Source: CAYJHC01 sp964369465 (GTDB lineage Bacteria; Bacillota; Clostridia; Peptostreptococcales; Anaerovoracaceae). From it: a stretch of DNA of 64,000 nucleotides. The position numbers and the translations under genes are program-made. The notes under the pieces are model-generated. The model ran no database searches and was not told the DNA's origin. It saw nothing but the letters and a program-made list of their open reading frames with translations. The stretch lies in contig CAYJEX010000008.1 in assembly GCA_964369465.1 (NCBI GenBank), forward strand, positions 1 to 64,000. The letters are read 5' to 3'. Positions within the stretch are counted from its first letter, which is position 1. Every line of letters starts with the position of its first letter. Positions 53,290 through 62,040 of this stretch are shown piece after piece.

Positions 53290-54756
53290 TTATAGAAGCG
53301 CATTTATCGAGTCAACTGATTCTTTTGCATCTCCAAGTAACATATCCGAGTTTTCATTAAAGAACAGCGGGTTTTGAACTCCTGCATATCCTGCTCCCAT
53401 AGATCTCTTAAATATGATAACTTTTCCAGCTTCCCAAACTCTTAAAACAGGCATTCCTGCTATTGGTGAATCTGGCTCAGTCTCAGCTGCTGGGTTAACT
53501 GTATCGTTAGCACCTATTACTAAAACTACATCAACTTCGCCTAAGTCATCATTTATCTCATCCATTTCAAGAACATTGTCGTAAGGAACTTTTGCTTCTG
53601 CTAATAAAACGTTCATATGTCCTGGCATACGTCCTGCAACTGGATGGATAGCAAATTTCACATCAACACCTTTTGCAATAAGTTTTCTTGTAAGTTCAGC
53701 AACTGGGAATTGAGCTTGCGCAACTGCCATTCCATATCCTGGAGTAATTACTACTGAGCTAGATTCTGATAAAAGCTGTGCAACTTCATCAATTGAAACT
53801 TCAGTATGAGTTCCGTAGTCGCGCTCTTCTCCACCTCCAGATGGTGCAGCGTCTCCACCAAAACCTCCTAAGATTACGGAAACAAACGATCTGTTCATAC
53901 CTTGGCACATTATATAAGATAAGTATGCACCAGAAGACCCTACTAACGCACCAGTTATTATCAAAAGATCATTTCCTAAAGTGAAACCTGCCATAGCAGC
54001 GGCCCATCCAGAATATGAATTAAGCATCGATACAACTACAGGCATATCTCCACCACCTATAGCTAACACCAAATGCGCGCCCAAGATTAAAGATAATACA
54101 GTTAATATCGCTATTGGAAGAATACCTTCCTCCACACCACGTGTATTAATTAACCATGCGATCAACCCAAGTGATGCTAAAATAATAACCAAGTTAATAA
54201 TGTTTCTTCCTGGTAAAGTTAAAGGGCTACCTGAAATTTTTGCAGAAAGTTTCAAATAAGCTACAATAGAACCTGTAAGTGTAATTGCTCCGATGAAAAT
54301 AGCAAGCCCTACTTCACCCATATGAAAAGCATTTTCTGGTGAATCTTCGCCTGGATGAAGGATGAACGAATTAATTCCAACCATAACTGCCGCCGCTCCA
54401 ACAAATGAGTGAAGCATAGCAACTAATTCTGGCATTCCTGTCATTAAAACTTTTTTTGCTTTCCAAATTCCAATTACAGCACCAACTCCAAGCGAAGCGG
54501 CAATTAGTACAGTTGAAATAACTGCATTATCTAGATTTATTACAATCGCCGAAATTATCGTTGTAGCCAAAGCTATAACCATACCTATGATACCAAAGGT
54601 ATTTCCACGTAAAGCTGTTTTGTTTTTTGAAAGACCCGCAAGTGCTAAAATAAACAATAGCGCCGCTAGTATATAAGCAACTGATTGAAGTCTTGTCGTA
54701 ACATCTACAATTAGTTCAGTGTTACTTATAAAATTAAATTTTGTTGTATATATCAT
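53290..54756 (-). CDS. pntB: NAD(P) transhydrogenase beta subunit
   Basis: Membrane subunit of the proton-translocating transhydrogenase. Eight or nine transmembrane helices occupy about residues 20-270. The NADP-binding domain III follows: VVITPGYGMAVAQAQFPV, FAIHPVAGRMPGHMNVLLAEA, LVIGANDTVNPAAE and IIFKRSMGAGYAGVQNPLF. It has 488 residues. Its ATGA overlaps the pntA stop. With pntA it couples hydride transfer from NADH to NADP to the proton gradient. Confidence 0.97.
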   Translation of the reverse strand: MIYTTKFNFISNTELIVDVTTRLQSVAYILAALLFILALAGLSKNKTALRGNTFGIIGMVIALATTIISAIVINLDNAVISTVLIAASLGVGAVIGIWKAKKVLMTGMPELVAMLHSFVGAAAVMVGINSFILHPGEDSPENAFHMGEVGLAIFIGAITLTGSIVAYLKLSAKISGSPLTLPGRNIINLVIILASLGLIAWLINTRGVEEGILPIAILTVLSLILGAHLVLAIGGGDMPVVVSMLNSYSGWAAAMAGFTLGNDLLIITGALVGSSGAYLSYIMCQGMNRSFVSVILGGFGGDAAPSGGGEERDYGTHTEVSIDEVAQLLSESSSVVITPGYGMAVAQAQFPVAELTRKLIAKGVDVKFAIHPVAGRMPGHMNVLLAEAKVPYDNVLEMDEINDDLGEVDVVLVIGANDTVNPAAETEPDSPIAGMPVLRVWEAGKVIIFKRSMGAGYAGVQNPLFFNENSDMLLGDAKESVDSINALL

Positions 54757-56291
54757 TTGTCAGAACTCCTTTCGAACATACTTAGCATACGCTGTGTAAC
54801 GAGGAATCCCCCGAAAATATTTATACTTGCAATAACCATAGCAATAACCGAAAGAACAACCACAACAATATTGCTTGATCCAATCAAAAGTATTGCCCCT
54901 AGTATAATGATTCCCGAAATAGCATTTGTAACTGACATAAGTGGTGTATGTAGCGCGTGCGTTACATTTGTAATAACATAAAATCCTACTACAATCGCAA
55001 GTTCAAATACAATAAAATGTCCTGTCATATCTGCTGGTGCAGCTACTATTAACGCTATACCTATAAGCGCTATGATAACTTTCCACCAATGTTTTTGGAA
55101 TGCATTTTTTTCTTTAACTGGCTCTTTTTTTGCTTCGTCTTCTTTTTTCTGTGTTGGAGCTGCAGCCGAAACTTTTACTGGCGGTGGTGGCCACATTCCT
55201 TCTCCATTAAGGGTAACAGTTACACCACGTACAATTTCATCTTCTTGATCCAACACAACATTTCCATCTTTTCCTGGAGTAGTTAATTTGAAGAAATTAA
55301 CTACGTTTTGTCCATAAAGTTGTGATGCTTGTCCTGGAAGTCTTCCTGGCAAATCATTATATCCAATAATAACAACACCATTTTCTGTCGTGAAAATTTC
55401 ACCTGGTTTTGTAAGTTCACAATTACTTCCAAGTTCATTAGCACCAATATCTACAATTACAGAACCTGGTTTCATTTTTGCCACTGCTTCTTTTGTTATC
55501 AAAAGTGGCGAAGGGCGACCTGGAATCTGTGCAGTAGTGATTACGATATCATTCTTTGCAGCTTGCTCTGTATATACTTCAATAACAAGTTTTTGTTGTT
55601 CGTCAGACATCTCTTTTGCATAACCGTCCGCAGATTCTTGTTTAACAGGAATTTCTACAAATGTTCCTCCTAAAGACTCTACTTGATCTGCAACTTCAGC
55701 TCTTACATCTGTTGCTGAAACTATGGCTCCCATAGAATTTGCTGTGCCTATAGCAGAAAGTCCTGCTACGCCCACACCTATAATATACACTTTTGCTGGA
55801 GGAACTTTACCTGCTGCCGTAACTTGCCCTGTAAATAATCTTCCAAACGCGCTTGCAGCTTCTATTACAGCTCGATAACCTCCTATATTTGCCATTGATG
55901 ATCTCACATCTAACGCTTGTGCTCTTGATATTCTTGGGACTGCATCCATAGCAAGTGCTGTAATTCCCATATTTTTAAACTCATCAATCAAGTGTGCATT
56001 TCCTCCTGGATTTATTCTTGAAATAAGAATAGCACCTTTCTTAATTAATTTAAGTTCGTCTGCTGGCGGCGTATCTAAGCAAACAACAATATCAGCTCCC
56101 CATGCTTTTTCTCTCGAAACAAGAGAAGCACCTGCCGCTTCATATTGGTCGTCATAGTAGCTAGCAGCAACTCCTGCATTTTTTTCAACACAAACTTCGT
56201 ATCCAAGCTTTATAAGCTTAGCTACTGTATCTGGCGAAGATGCGACAAGAGATTGCCCTACAAAAGGTTCTTTTGGAATACCTATTAGCAT
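54753..56291 (-). CDS. pntA: NAD(P) transhydrogenase alpha subunit
   Basis: 512 residues with NAD-binding domain I (IGIPKEPFVGQSLVA at the start, GVGVAGLSAIGTANSMGAIV dinucleotide fold) joined to a C-terminal membrane part of four helices (about 400-505). The two parts are separate genes (pntAA, pntAB) in some bacteria and fused here. A Pro/Lys/Glu-rich linker sits near residues 375-395. The start giving MLIGIPKE has AAAGGAG 6 bases upstream. An inverted repeat about 60 bases ahead may control it. Confidence 0.96.
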   Translation of the reverse strand: MLIGIPKEPFVGQSLVASSPDTVAKLIKLGYEVCVEKNAGVAASYYDDQYEAAGASLVSREKAWGADIVVCLDTPPADELKLIKKGAILISRINPGGNAHLIDEFKNMGITALAMDAVPRISRAQALDVRSSMANIGGYRAVIEAASAFGRLFTGQVTAAGKVPPAKVYIIGVGVAGLSAIGTANSMGAIVSATDVRAEVADQVESLGGTFVEIPVKQESADGYAKEMSDEQQKLVIEVYTEQAAKNDIVITTAQIPGRPSPLLITKEAVAKMKPGSVIVDIGANELGSNCELTKPGEIFTTENGVVIIGYNDLPGRLPGQASQLYGQNVVNFFKLTTPGKDGNVVLDQEDEIVRGVTVTLNGEGMWPPPPVKVSAAAPTQKKEDEAKKEPVKEKNAFQKHWWKVIIALIGIALIVAAPADMTGHFIVFELAIVVGFYVITNVTHALHTPLMSVTNAISGIIILGAILLIGSSNIVVVVLSVIAMVIASINIFGGFLVTQRMLSMFERSSDK

Positions 56292-56352
56292 ATTTTCTCC
56301 TTTCAAATTATAATTTCATATTTGTTTCATGAGTTTTCAGAAACAAATGTGC

Positions 56353-56374
56353 TATGCAAAAACTAATTTGCATA
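56353..56374. promoter_or_regulatory. Operator-like inverted repeat upstream of pntAB
   Basis: TATGCAAA and TTTGCATA are perfect arms around AACTAA, in the 5' region of the pnt operon about 60 bases before the pntA ATG. It does not match the Rex consensus. An operator or a leader hairpin are both possible. Candidate promoter elements further upstream (TTGAAT and TAATAT around 56410-56440, - strand) are weak. Confidence 0.45.
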
Positions 56375-56489
56375 TATAATAATAACATAACTATATCTTG
56401 ATATTATCATATTCAAATTAAGTATTCAAGTGAATTTCTTTAATTCTACTATAATTGAGAATGTGCGATTTTTCTAAATCTTCTATACA

Positions 56490-56519
56490 ATAAGGCTGTT
56501 GCATACACAACAGCCTTAT
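56490..56519. terminator. Strong hairpin after the Arc-like gene, probable terminator
   Basis: ATAAGGCTGTTG pairs perfectly with CAACAGCCTTAT around a 6-base loop. It lies 27 bases downstream of the Arc-like gene. The U-tract is poor on both strands, so efficiency is uncertain. Confidence 0.6.
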
Positions 56520-56546
56520 AAATCAACCTTGCAACAATTGCGCAGA

Positions 56547-56750
56547 TTATTCTATATCCAAATCAATGGTTTCATCAATGTTTTCGCCAACATATTTTCC
56601 ATTTTTTTTTCTTTGCCTTACACATTCTGACAACAAGTATTCAATCTGCCCATTGACTGACCTGAAATCATCTTCTGCCCAGGAAGCAACTTGTGCGTAT
56701 AATTTAGAAGAAAGTCTTAATGGAATTTGTTTCTTTGTTTGGTTATCCAT
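56547..56750 (-). CDS. Arc-like ribbon-helix-helix protein
   Basis: 67 residues with the pattern KQIPLRLSSKLYAQVASWAEDDFRSVNGQIEYLLSECVRQRKK: one beta strand and two helices, as in Arc/MetJ-type DNA-binding dimers. The tail is acidic (DETIDLDIE). It starts in a TAATG overlap with the SPFH gene, so the two are translated together. The same pairing is common in Firmicutes, suggesting the protein works with or regulates the SPFH protein. It could bind its own promoter; direct evidence is lacking. Confidence 0.8.
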   Translation of the reverse strand: MDNQTKKQIPLRLSSKLYAQVASWAEDDFRSVNGQIEYLLSECVRQRKKNGKYVGENIDETIDLDIE

Positions 56751-57793
56751 TAGTACAGTGATCCAGAATTCACAATTGGTTGGGCATCTTTATTCCCACA
56801 AAGAACTACAAGTAAGTTGGATACCATTGCTGCTTTACGTTCCTCATCCAAGTGTACAGTATCGGTTTCTCCTAGTTTTTGTAGTGCTGTTTCAACAATT
56901 CCTACAGCTCCTTCAACAATCAATTTCCTTGCTTCAACAATAGCTCCCGCCTGTTGCCTTTGCAACATTGCTGCTGCTATTTCAGGTGCATATGCAAGAT
57001 ATGTAATTCTAGCTTCTATGATTTCTAATCCAGCTTGAGTTACTCTCTTTTGTATTTCTTCTTTTATTCGATTTGCTACTTCATCACTTGAACTTCTTAA
57101 AGAACCTTCATCAGGCGTGCCATCCCCTGTTGTATCTACATTCATTGAAATATCATACGGGTATATCTTTACAATATTTCTAAGTGCCGCATCACATTGC
57201 AAAGATAAAAACTCTTTATAGTTATCAACAGTAAATACCGCTTTTGCTGTATCCTTAACTCGCCATATAACCGCAATACTAATTTCAATAGGATTACCTA
57301 AACAATCATTAACTTTTTGCTTGTTATTACTTAATGTCATATCTTTTAGTGGGATTATTTTACTAACTCCAATCGATACTGCTCCCTTAGAACGCTCTGC
57401 ATTCCCTAATGCAATCAGTTTTGCAGCTTTACTATCTCCTGAAACATCCCCGCTTTGACGCAATTCCGTTTCTCCTGCTGGATTAAACGCAACACTAAAT
57501 GGATTCACAAAGTAAAATCCATCTTCTCTAATTGTACCTGTATACTTTCCAAATAATGTTAACACTAACGCTTCTTGCGGTTTTAATACTTTCAATCCCA
57601 AAAATATTATCCATCCCAAGATTAGATAGATTATCGAGATCACTGCTATAGTCACCCCTACAAATGATGGAATAATATAACTTTCAACAGCTATAATTGA
57701 TAGAATCATAGCTGGGATGGCCAAAACATAGCCTAGAATTCCCAAAATCAAAACCGGCATACCTTTACTTGCCTTTAATACTTTTTCTTCCAT
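56750..57793 (-). CDS. SPFH/Band 7 domain membrane protein
   Basis: 347 residues. Two hydrophobic segments at about 14-38 and 43-66 anchor a long SPFH domain (LVLTLFGKYTGTIREDGFYFVNPF, then VIWRVKDTAKAVFTVDNYKEF) and a helical region with IIEARITYLAYAPEIAAAMLQRQQA. Such proteins form large oligomeric cages on membrane microdomains. Ribosome site AAAGGAG precedes the ATG, and a good SigA promoter lies just upstream. Operon partner: the Arc-like gene. Confidence 0.88.
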   Translation of the reverse strand: MEEKVLKASKGMPVLILGILGYVLAIPAMILSIIAVESYIIPSFVGVTIAVISIIYLILGWIIFLGLKVLKPQEALVLTLFGKYTGTIREDGFYFVNPFSVAFNPAGETELRQSGDVSGDSKAAKLIALGNAERSKGAVSIGVSKIIPLKDMTLSNNKQKVNDCLGNPIEISIAVIWRVKDTAKAVFTVDNYKEFLSLQCDAALRNIVKIYPYDISMNVDTTGDGTPDEGSLRSSSDEVANRIKEEIQKRVTQAGLEIIEARITYLAYAPEIAAAMLQRQQAGAIVEARKLIVEGAVGIVETALQKLGETDTVHLDEERKAAMVSNLLVVLCGNKDAQPIVNSGSLY

Positions 57794-57827
57794 AAAATTT
57801 CTCCTTTCATATCTTTAATATATCAAA

Positions 57828-57856
57828 ATGATATCACATAGATATTTCAATGTCAA
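57828..57856 (-). promoter_or_regulatory. Promoter of the SPFH-Arc operon
   Basis: TTGACA (57851-57856), 17 bases, TATCAT (57828-57833) on the - strand. It directly abuts the palindromic terminator of the upstream gene. Confidence 0.75.
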
Positions 57857-57857
57857 T

Positions 57858-57887
57858 AAAAAAATCTATAAATTTATAGATTTTTTT
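57858..57887. terminator. Palindromic terminator overlapping the aroK stop codon
   Basis: A perfect 30-bp palindrome whose core is TCTATAAATTTATAGA with A-runs and T-runs on either side. The aroK stop codon (TAA) lies at its centre, so the hairpin uses the last codons of the gene. T-runs on both sides allow action in both directions. Confidence 0.65.
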
Positions 57888-58386
57888 TTAAGACAACTTT
57901 TTCAATCTCTTCAATTATAGTAATTAATTCTTTTCCTTCACAGTCAATTGTTATATCTGCGTATTTTTCATATAAATTGATTCTATTTTTATATAGATTT
58001 TGTAAATCTTCACCTTCTCTCATCGCGACACCTCTACGTGAAAAATCACCTAATCTTTTCTTTATTGCGTCAAAGCTAAGTTTAAGGTATATCACTATAG
58101 ATTCATTTTTAAATTTTCTCATTGCCCTGTCACAGTAGCAAACACTTCCTCCTGTAGCAATTATTGTGTTAGTGAAGTTGAATTCGTAGTTCACTTCATC
58201 TTCTATTTTTAGAAATTCTTCTATCCCTCTATTTTTTATAATATCTTCTAATAATATTCCTGTTTTTTCTTGAATAATAATGTCAGAATCAATAAAACAA
58301 GCTCCTAGTCTTTTTGCCAGTACAACCCCAACCGAACTTTTTCCTACCCCTGGCATACCTATAAGGACGATATTCTTTTCAATCAT
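57874..58386 (-). CDS. aroK: Shikimate kinase
   Basis: Phosphorylates shikimate in aromatic amino-acid synthesis. Walker A GMPGVGKSS, the shikimate-binding DSDIIIQE, ATGGSVCY and the lid arginines in FSRRGVAMREG are present. It has 170 residues. The ATG giving MIEKNIVLIG is chosen, with GGAG 5 bases upstream; a longer in-frame reading would overlap the ArsC-like gene. Other aro genes are not nearby. Confidence 0.93.
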   Translation of the reverse strand: MIEKNIVLIGMPGVGKSSVGVVLAKRLGACFIDSDIIIQEKTGILLEDIIKNRGIEEFLKIEDEVNYEFNFTNTIIATGGSVCYCDRAMRKFKNESIVIYLKLSFDAIKKRLGDFSRRGVAMREGEDLQNLYKNRINLYEKYADITIDCEGKELITIIEEIEKVVLKKNL

Positions 58387-58409
58387 AACTCTCCGTTCCC
58401 AAAATATAT

Positions 58410-58751
58410 TCACTCCCAAATTTCCCATATCTTCGGTTCATATCCTACTGTTGATTTTTTTCCATTTCGAACAATCGGCGTTTTTATCAAATGCTGATTT
58501 TCTAAAATTGTTCTATCTTTGTCTTCTAAGGAAATATATTCCACAAGAGCTAATGTTTCCTTATCTTTTGAATTGTTATCAATTAAATGTTCTGATCCAC
58601 CTACTCCTGTTTTTATGCTATTGAACTCTCCTTTTGAAAGATCTTTTTCATTCAAGTTGACGAATTGAAAAGGTATTTTTCTTTCTTTAAAATATCTTTG
58701 TGCTTTTTTTGTATCAAAGCATTTTGTTCTTCCAAATATTTGTATGTTCAT
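58410..58751 (-). CDS. ArsC/Spx-family thioredoxin-fold protein
   Basis: 113 residues with a single N-terminal cysteine in IFGRTKCFDTKKAQRYFKER, then TPIVRNGKKSTVGYEPKIWEIW, the cis-proline loop and ending typical of ArsC-like proteins. It lacks the second cysteine of Spx-type CxxC redox switches. Arsenate reduction is unproven, and no ars genes are close. Ribosome site GAAGGAAG precedes the ATG. It lies 23 bases before aroK on the same transcript. Confidence 0.8.
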   Translation of the reverse strand: MNIQIFGRTKCFDTKKAQRYFKERKIPFQFVNLNEKDLSKGEFNSIKTGVGGSEHLIDNNSKDKETLALVEYISLEDKDRTILENQHLIKTPIVRNGKKSTVGYEPKIWEIWE

Positions 58752-58791
58752 GTTACTTTCTTCCTTCTTAACTATTACATTTTATTTAAAT

Positions 58792-58811
58792 GGAGCAACC
58801 TTCGTTGCTCC
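58792..58811 (-). terminator. Hairpin after the lipoprotein gene, probable terminator
   Basis: GGAGCAAC and GTTGCTCC form an 8-bp GC-rich stem with a 4-base loop, 30 bases after the lipoprotein stop. The downstream tract ATTTAAATAAAA is only moderately T-rich on the - strand. Confidence 0.55.
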
Positions 58812-58841
58812 TATATATTATCAACTAAGAAGTTAAACATC

Positions 58842-59363
58842 TTATTTTGAAACTGCAATACTCTCTACTATCTCCAAAACATCTTCATCAGTAAGAGAAA
58901 TTTCTCCGTCCCCTGGGTTCATAAACAATGAAACTTGAAATTTATGATCACCATCTTCCACCCAAAGCAATGCCATATCGTATCCTAAAGATTCCCCTGT
59001 AAATCCATTCCATGTATAGTTATCCAAAGCCAACTCATCAATATCTTGTGGCCCATCATAAAACTCTTTTGTAAAGGACGGATCTAGCATAGTTCTTTCT
59101 TCGCCATAATACATGATAGTTATTGCGGGTTTAGTAAACATATCCCACTCTTCCTCTCCTCCTTTAACTAGAACAAATGAATTGGGGTCATAATCTCCCT
59201 CATAATCATCAAATGTATCTGCTACTGGAAAAGCTTTCCATCCACTAGGGACTGTTCCATTAACATTCCCCGCATCAAATGTTTCCCCACTACCACTACT
59301 GCATCCTAGCAAAACAGCCATAGAAAAAATAATTGTGAAAATAACCAGAAATATTTTTTTCAT
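58842..59363 (-). CDS. Putative lipoprotein of unknown function
   Basis: 173 residues. A lipoprotein signal peptide (MKKIFLVIFTIIFSMAVLLGC) has its lipobox LLGC, so C21 would be lipidated by Lgt. The mature part begins with a Ser/Gly linker (SSGSGETF) and reads as a compact acidic domain containing VPSGWKAFPV, resembling small substrate- or wall-associated lipoproteins. No family recognised. The start with GGGAGAG 8 bases upstream is preferred over one six codons earlier. Confidence 0.75.
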   Translation of the reverse strand: MKKIFLVIFTIIFSMAVLLGCSSGSGETFDAGNVNGTVPSGWKAFPVADTFDDYEGDYDPNSFVLVKGGEEEWDMFTKPAITIMYYGEERTMLDPSFTKEFYDGPQDIDELALDNYTWNGFTGESLGYDMALLWVEDGDHKFQVSLFMNPGDGEISLTDEDVLEIVESIAVSK

Positions 59364-59491
59364 AAATTTCTCTCCCTTCAACTATATATATTGGAATTGC
59401 TATTTTATTATCGAATGAATTATTCCATTTTTAGTAAGAATCGTATCTTGAACATTAACATTTCTTCTCTAAATCAGATTTCAGAAAACAA

Positions 59492-60196
59492 TTATCCTCC
59501 TAAATATGCTTTTTTTACTGCTTCATTATTTAACAATTCGTCAGCTTTTCCTTCTAGAACAATGTTACCCGTTTCTAAAACATATCCTCTATCTGAAATA
59601 GACAGCGCCTTACTCGCATTTTGTTCTACAAGAAGTATTGTAATACCACTCTCATTAAGTTCTTTAATTATGCTAAATATCTCCTTTACAAATATTGGCG
59701 AAAGTCCCATTGAAGGTTCATCCAAAATCATCATTTTAGGATTAGACATAATTGCTCTACCAATTGCAAGCATCTGTTGTTCTCCACCAGACAAAGTTCC
59801 AGCAATTTGTTTTTTCCTTTCTTCTAACCTCGGAAACCTTTTGAATACATTTTCTAGATTCTGAAGTATTTCATTATTGTCTTTTCTTGTATATGCTCCC
59901 ATTTCTAGATTCTCTTTAACTGTCATACTTGCAAAAACTCTTCTACCTTCTGGAACATGGGCAATACCCATTTTTAATATTTTATGAGAAGGAATCGACA
60001 ATATATTCTTGTTTTCAAAAGAAATATTCCCACTTCGTATTGGTAACATTCCAGAAATCGCCTGGAGAGTTGTAGTTTTCCCTGCACCGTTAGCACCAAT
60101 TAACGACACAATTTCTCCTTCGTTAACTGTTAGAGAAATATTTTTTATTGCGTGTATAACACCATAATATACATTTATATCATTAACTTTTAACAC
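59492..60196 (-). CDS. livF: Branched-chain amino-acid ABC transporter ATPase LivF
   Basis: ATPase of a HAAT-family importer, 234 residues. Walker A GANGAGKTT, signature LSGGEQQML, Walker B MMILDEPSMGLSP, and the LivF-type ending LLNNEAVKKAYLGG. The start is GTG with AGGAGG 5 bases upstream. Last gene of livJ-H-M-G-F. Confidence 0.95.
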   Translation of the reverse strand: MLKVNDINVYYGVIHAIKNISLTVNEGEIVSLIGANGAGKTTTLQAISGMLPIRSGNISFENKNILSIPSHKILKMGIAHVPEGRRVFASMTVKENLEMGAYTRKDNNEILQNLENVFKRFPRLEERKKQIAGTLSGGEQQMLAIGRAIMSNPKMMILDEPSMGLSPIFVKEIFSIIKELNESGITILLVEQNASKALSISDRGYVLETGNIVLEGKADELLNNEAVKKAYLGG

Positions 60197-60205
60197 AATT
60201 TCCTC

Positions 60206-60970
60206 CTATTCCTCTCCCAAGTAAATTCTAATAACATTAGGGTCATTAATAACTGTCTCTGGGTCTCCTTGCGATACTGTTTCGCCATAATCTAACACCA
60301 TTATTTTTTCACAAATTCCTGTAACAAGGCGCATATCATGTTCTATTAGTAGTACTGCAATATTAAATTCCTTACGAATAAACTTAATAGTATCCATAAG
60401 TTCTTGTGTTTCCGTACCGTTCATCCCCGCTGCTGGCTCATCTAAAAGCAATACTTTTGGATTAGTTGCCAAAGCTCTAGCGATTTCAAGCTTTCTCTGT
60501 TTTCCATAAGGTAGGTTTCCTGCCGCATAATCTCTATACTCTTCTAGTTCAAACACAGCAAGTAGCTCTAATGCTTTTCTTTCAATTTCCTTTTCTTCTC
60601 TCCAATATCTTGGCAACCTTAACATTGATTCTATTAAGGTTGTTTTCATTTGTTGATTAAATGCTATTTTTACATTGTCAATAACTGTTAAATTTTTGAA
60701 AAGTCTAATGTTTTGAAAAGTTCTTGCCAATCCAAGTTTAACTCTTTGACAAGCTGATTTCCCAACAATATCACCTCCTTCTAGCTCTATTTTTCCTTCT
60801 GTAGGTTTATAGACTCCAGTCAATAAGTTGAATACTGTCGTTTTGCCAGCACCATTAGGTCCAATTAAGCCCATAAGGTCGTTATCATGGAGTTCCAAAT
60901 TGAATCCAGAAACAGCTTTTAGTCCACCAAATGAGATTCCCAAATCTGTTGTTTTCAATATTATTCCCAT
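60206..60970 (-). CDS. livG: Branched-chain amino-acid ABC transporter ATPase LivG
   Basis: ATPase of 254 residues pairing with LivF. Walker A GPNGAGKTT, the LivG-type insert RTFQNIRLFKNLTVIDNV, signature-like LPYGKQRKLEIARAL (the usual LSGGQ is LPYGK in LivG proteins), Walker B VLLLDEPAAGMN, and IEHDMRLV. Ribosome site AGAGG precedes the ATG. Two bases separate it from livM. Confidence 0.95.
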   Translation of the reverse strand: MGIILKTTDLGISFGGLKAVSGFNLELHDNDLMGLIGPNGAGKTTVFNLLTGVYKPTEGKIELEGGDIVGKSACQRVKLGLARTFQNIRLFKNLTVIDNVKIAFNQQMKTTLIESMLRLPRYWREEKEIERKALELLAVFELEEYRDYAAGNLPYGKQRKLEIARALATNPKVLLLDEPAAGMNGTETQELMDTIKFIRKEFNIAVLLIEHDMRLVTGICEKIMVLDYGETVSQGDPETVINDPNVIRIYLGEE

Positions 60971-60972
60971 GC

Positions 60973-62031
60973 CTAACCTCTCTTCCCTGATTTTTTATTT
61001 CTTCGCCAATTCTCAATTGTTTCTTTTTTTGTTAATACATATTTTTTTGCATCTCTTGGTAATGTCACTAGCGAAATTTCGTAACGTCCAAAAATTCCTG
61101 TAGGCTTAAATATCATCATCAATATTAGAATGCCAGAATATGCAAGCATACGATACGCTTCAACTTCTCTAAGAATTTCTGGCAATGCCGTCAACAACAC
61201 CGCAGCGATAATAGAGCCCGTAAAGCTACCCATTCCACCTAATACAACCATTACCAATATTTCAATCGATCGCATAAATCCAAAGTTGCTTGCTCCCAAT
61301 ATGCCTATATAATGCGCAAACATTCCCCCAGCTACTCCAGCAAAAAAAGCCGCGATAACAAATGCCATAGTTTTATAATAGCTAGTTTTAATCCCTGCCG
61401 CTTCTGCCGCAATTTCGTCTTCACGTATAGAAATAATTGCTCTTCCATGCCTTGATCTACCTAGTGTAAACATGAAGAATATCACTAAAACTGTTATCCA
61501 AAATACAATTGGAAATGTAGACATTTTTGAAATATCTCTAAGCCCTTGGGCTCCACCTGTTATACTTAAAAATTCAATAATTACACGGATTATCTCTCCA
61601 AATGCCAAAGTAATTATTGCTAAATAATCGCCTCTAAGCCTTAACACGGGCAATCCGATAATTAGTCCTACGAATCCTGCCATTATTCCACCGATTATTA
61701 ATGCAATAAAGTATAGCATAAGTGTCGGTTCTTCAGACGTTTTCGTTACTAATGCTGCTGTGTATGCTCCTATCGACATAAACCCCGCATGACCTAGTGC
61801 AATTTGCCCCAATACGCCTGTTGTCAAGTTTAGACTTACTGCTAAAATCACATTTATACATATAATGATAAGTATCCCCGTAATATAATGGTTAATATGA
61901 CCTGTCATCATAAGTCCTTGCAACAAAATAAAAAGTCCAATAACTGAGATAGCATTAACAAGATATGCCATCTTTATATTCGATGGTCTATTGATGATTG
62001 CAACATTCTTTCTTTCTTTTTTAATCTTCAT
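60973..62031 (-). CDS. livM: Branched-chain amino-acid ABC transporter permease LivM
   Basis: Permease of 352 residues with about ten transmembrane helices. Family stretches: LAVSLNLTTGVLGQIALGHAGFMSIGAYTAA, GLPVLRLRGDYLAIITLAFGEI, and SIREDEIAAEAAGIK, the coupling helix that meets LivG/F. The ATG is chosen with AGGTGG 5 bases upstream over a GTG three codons earlier. The tail is strongly basic. Confidence 0.94.
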   Translation of the reverse strand: MKIKKERKNVAIINRPSNIKMAYLVNAISVIGLFILLQGLMMTGHINHYITGILIIICINVILAVSLNLTTGVLGQIALGHAGFMSIGAYTAALVTKTSEEPTLMLYFIALIIGGIMAGFVGLIIGLPVLRLRGDYLAIITLAFGEIIRVIIEFLSITGGAQGLRDISKMSTFPIVFWITVLVIFFMFTLGRSRHGRAIISIREDEIAAEAAGIKTSYYKTMAFVIAAFFAGVAGGMFAHYIGILGASNFGFMRSIEILVMVVLGGMGSFTGSIIAAVLLTALPEILREVEAYRMLAYSGILILMMIFKPTGIFGRYEISLVTLPRDAKKYVLTKKETIENWRRNKKSGKRG

Positions 62032-62040
62032 CACAGCCAC

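Noticed and set aside
58410..58751. Arsenate resistance locus
   Set aside because: Only the ArsC-like fold is present; there is no arsB/acr3 or adjacent arsR, and the ArsR-type gene at 31989 belongs to the SdpR type.
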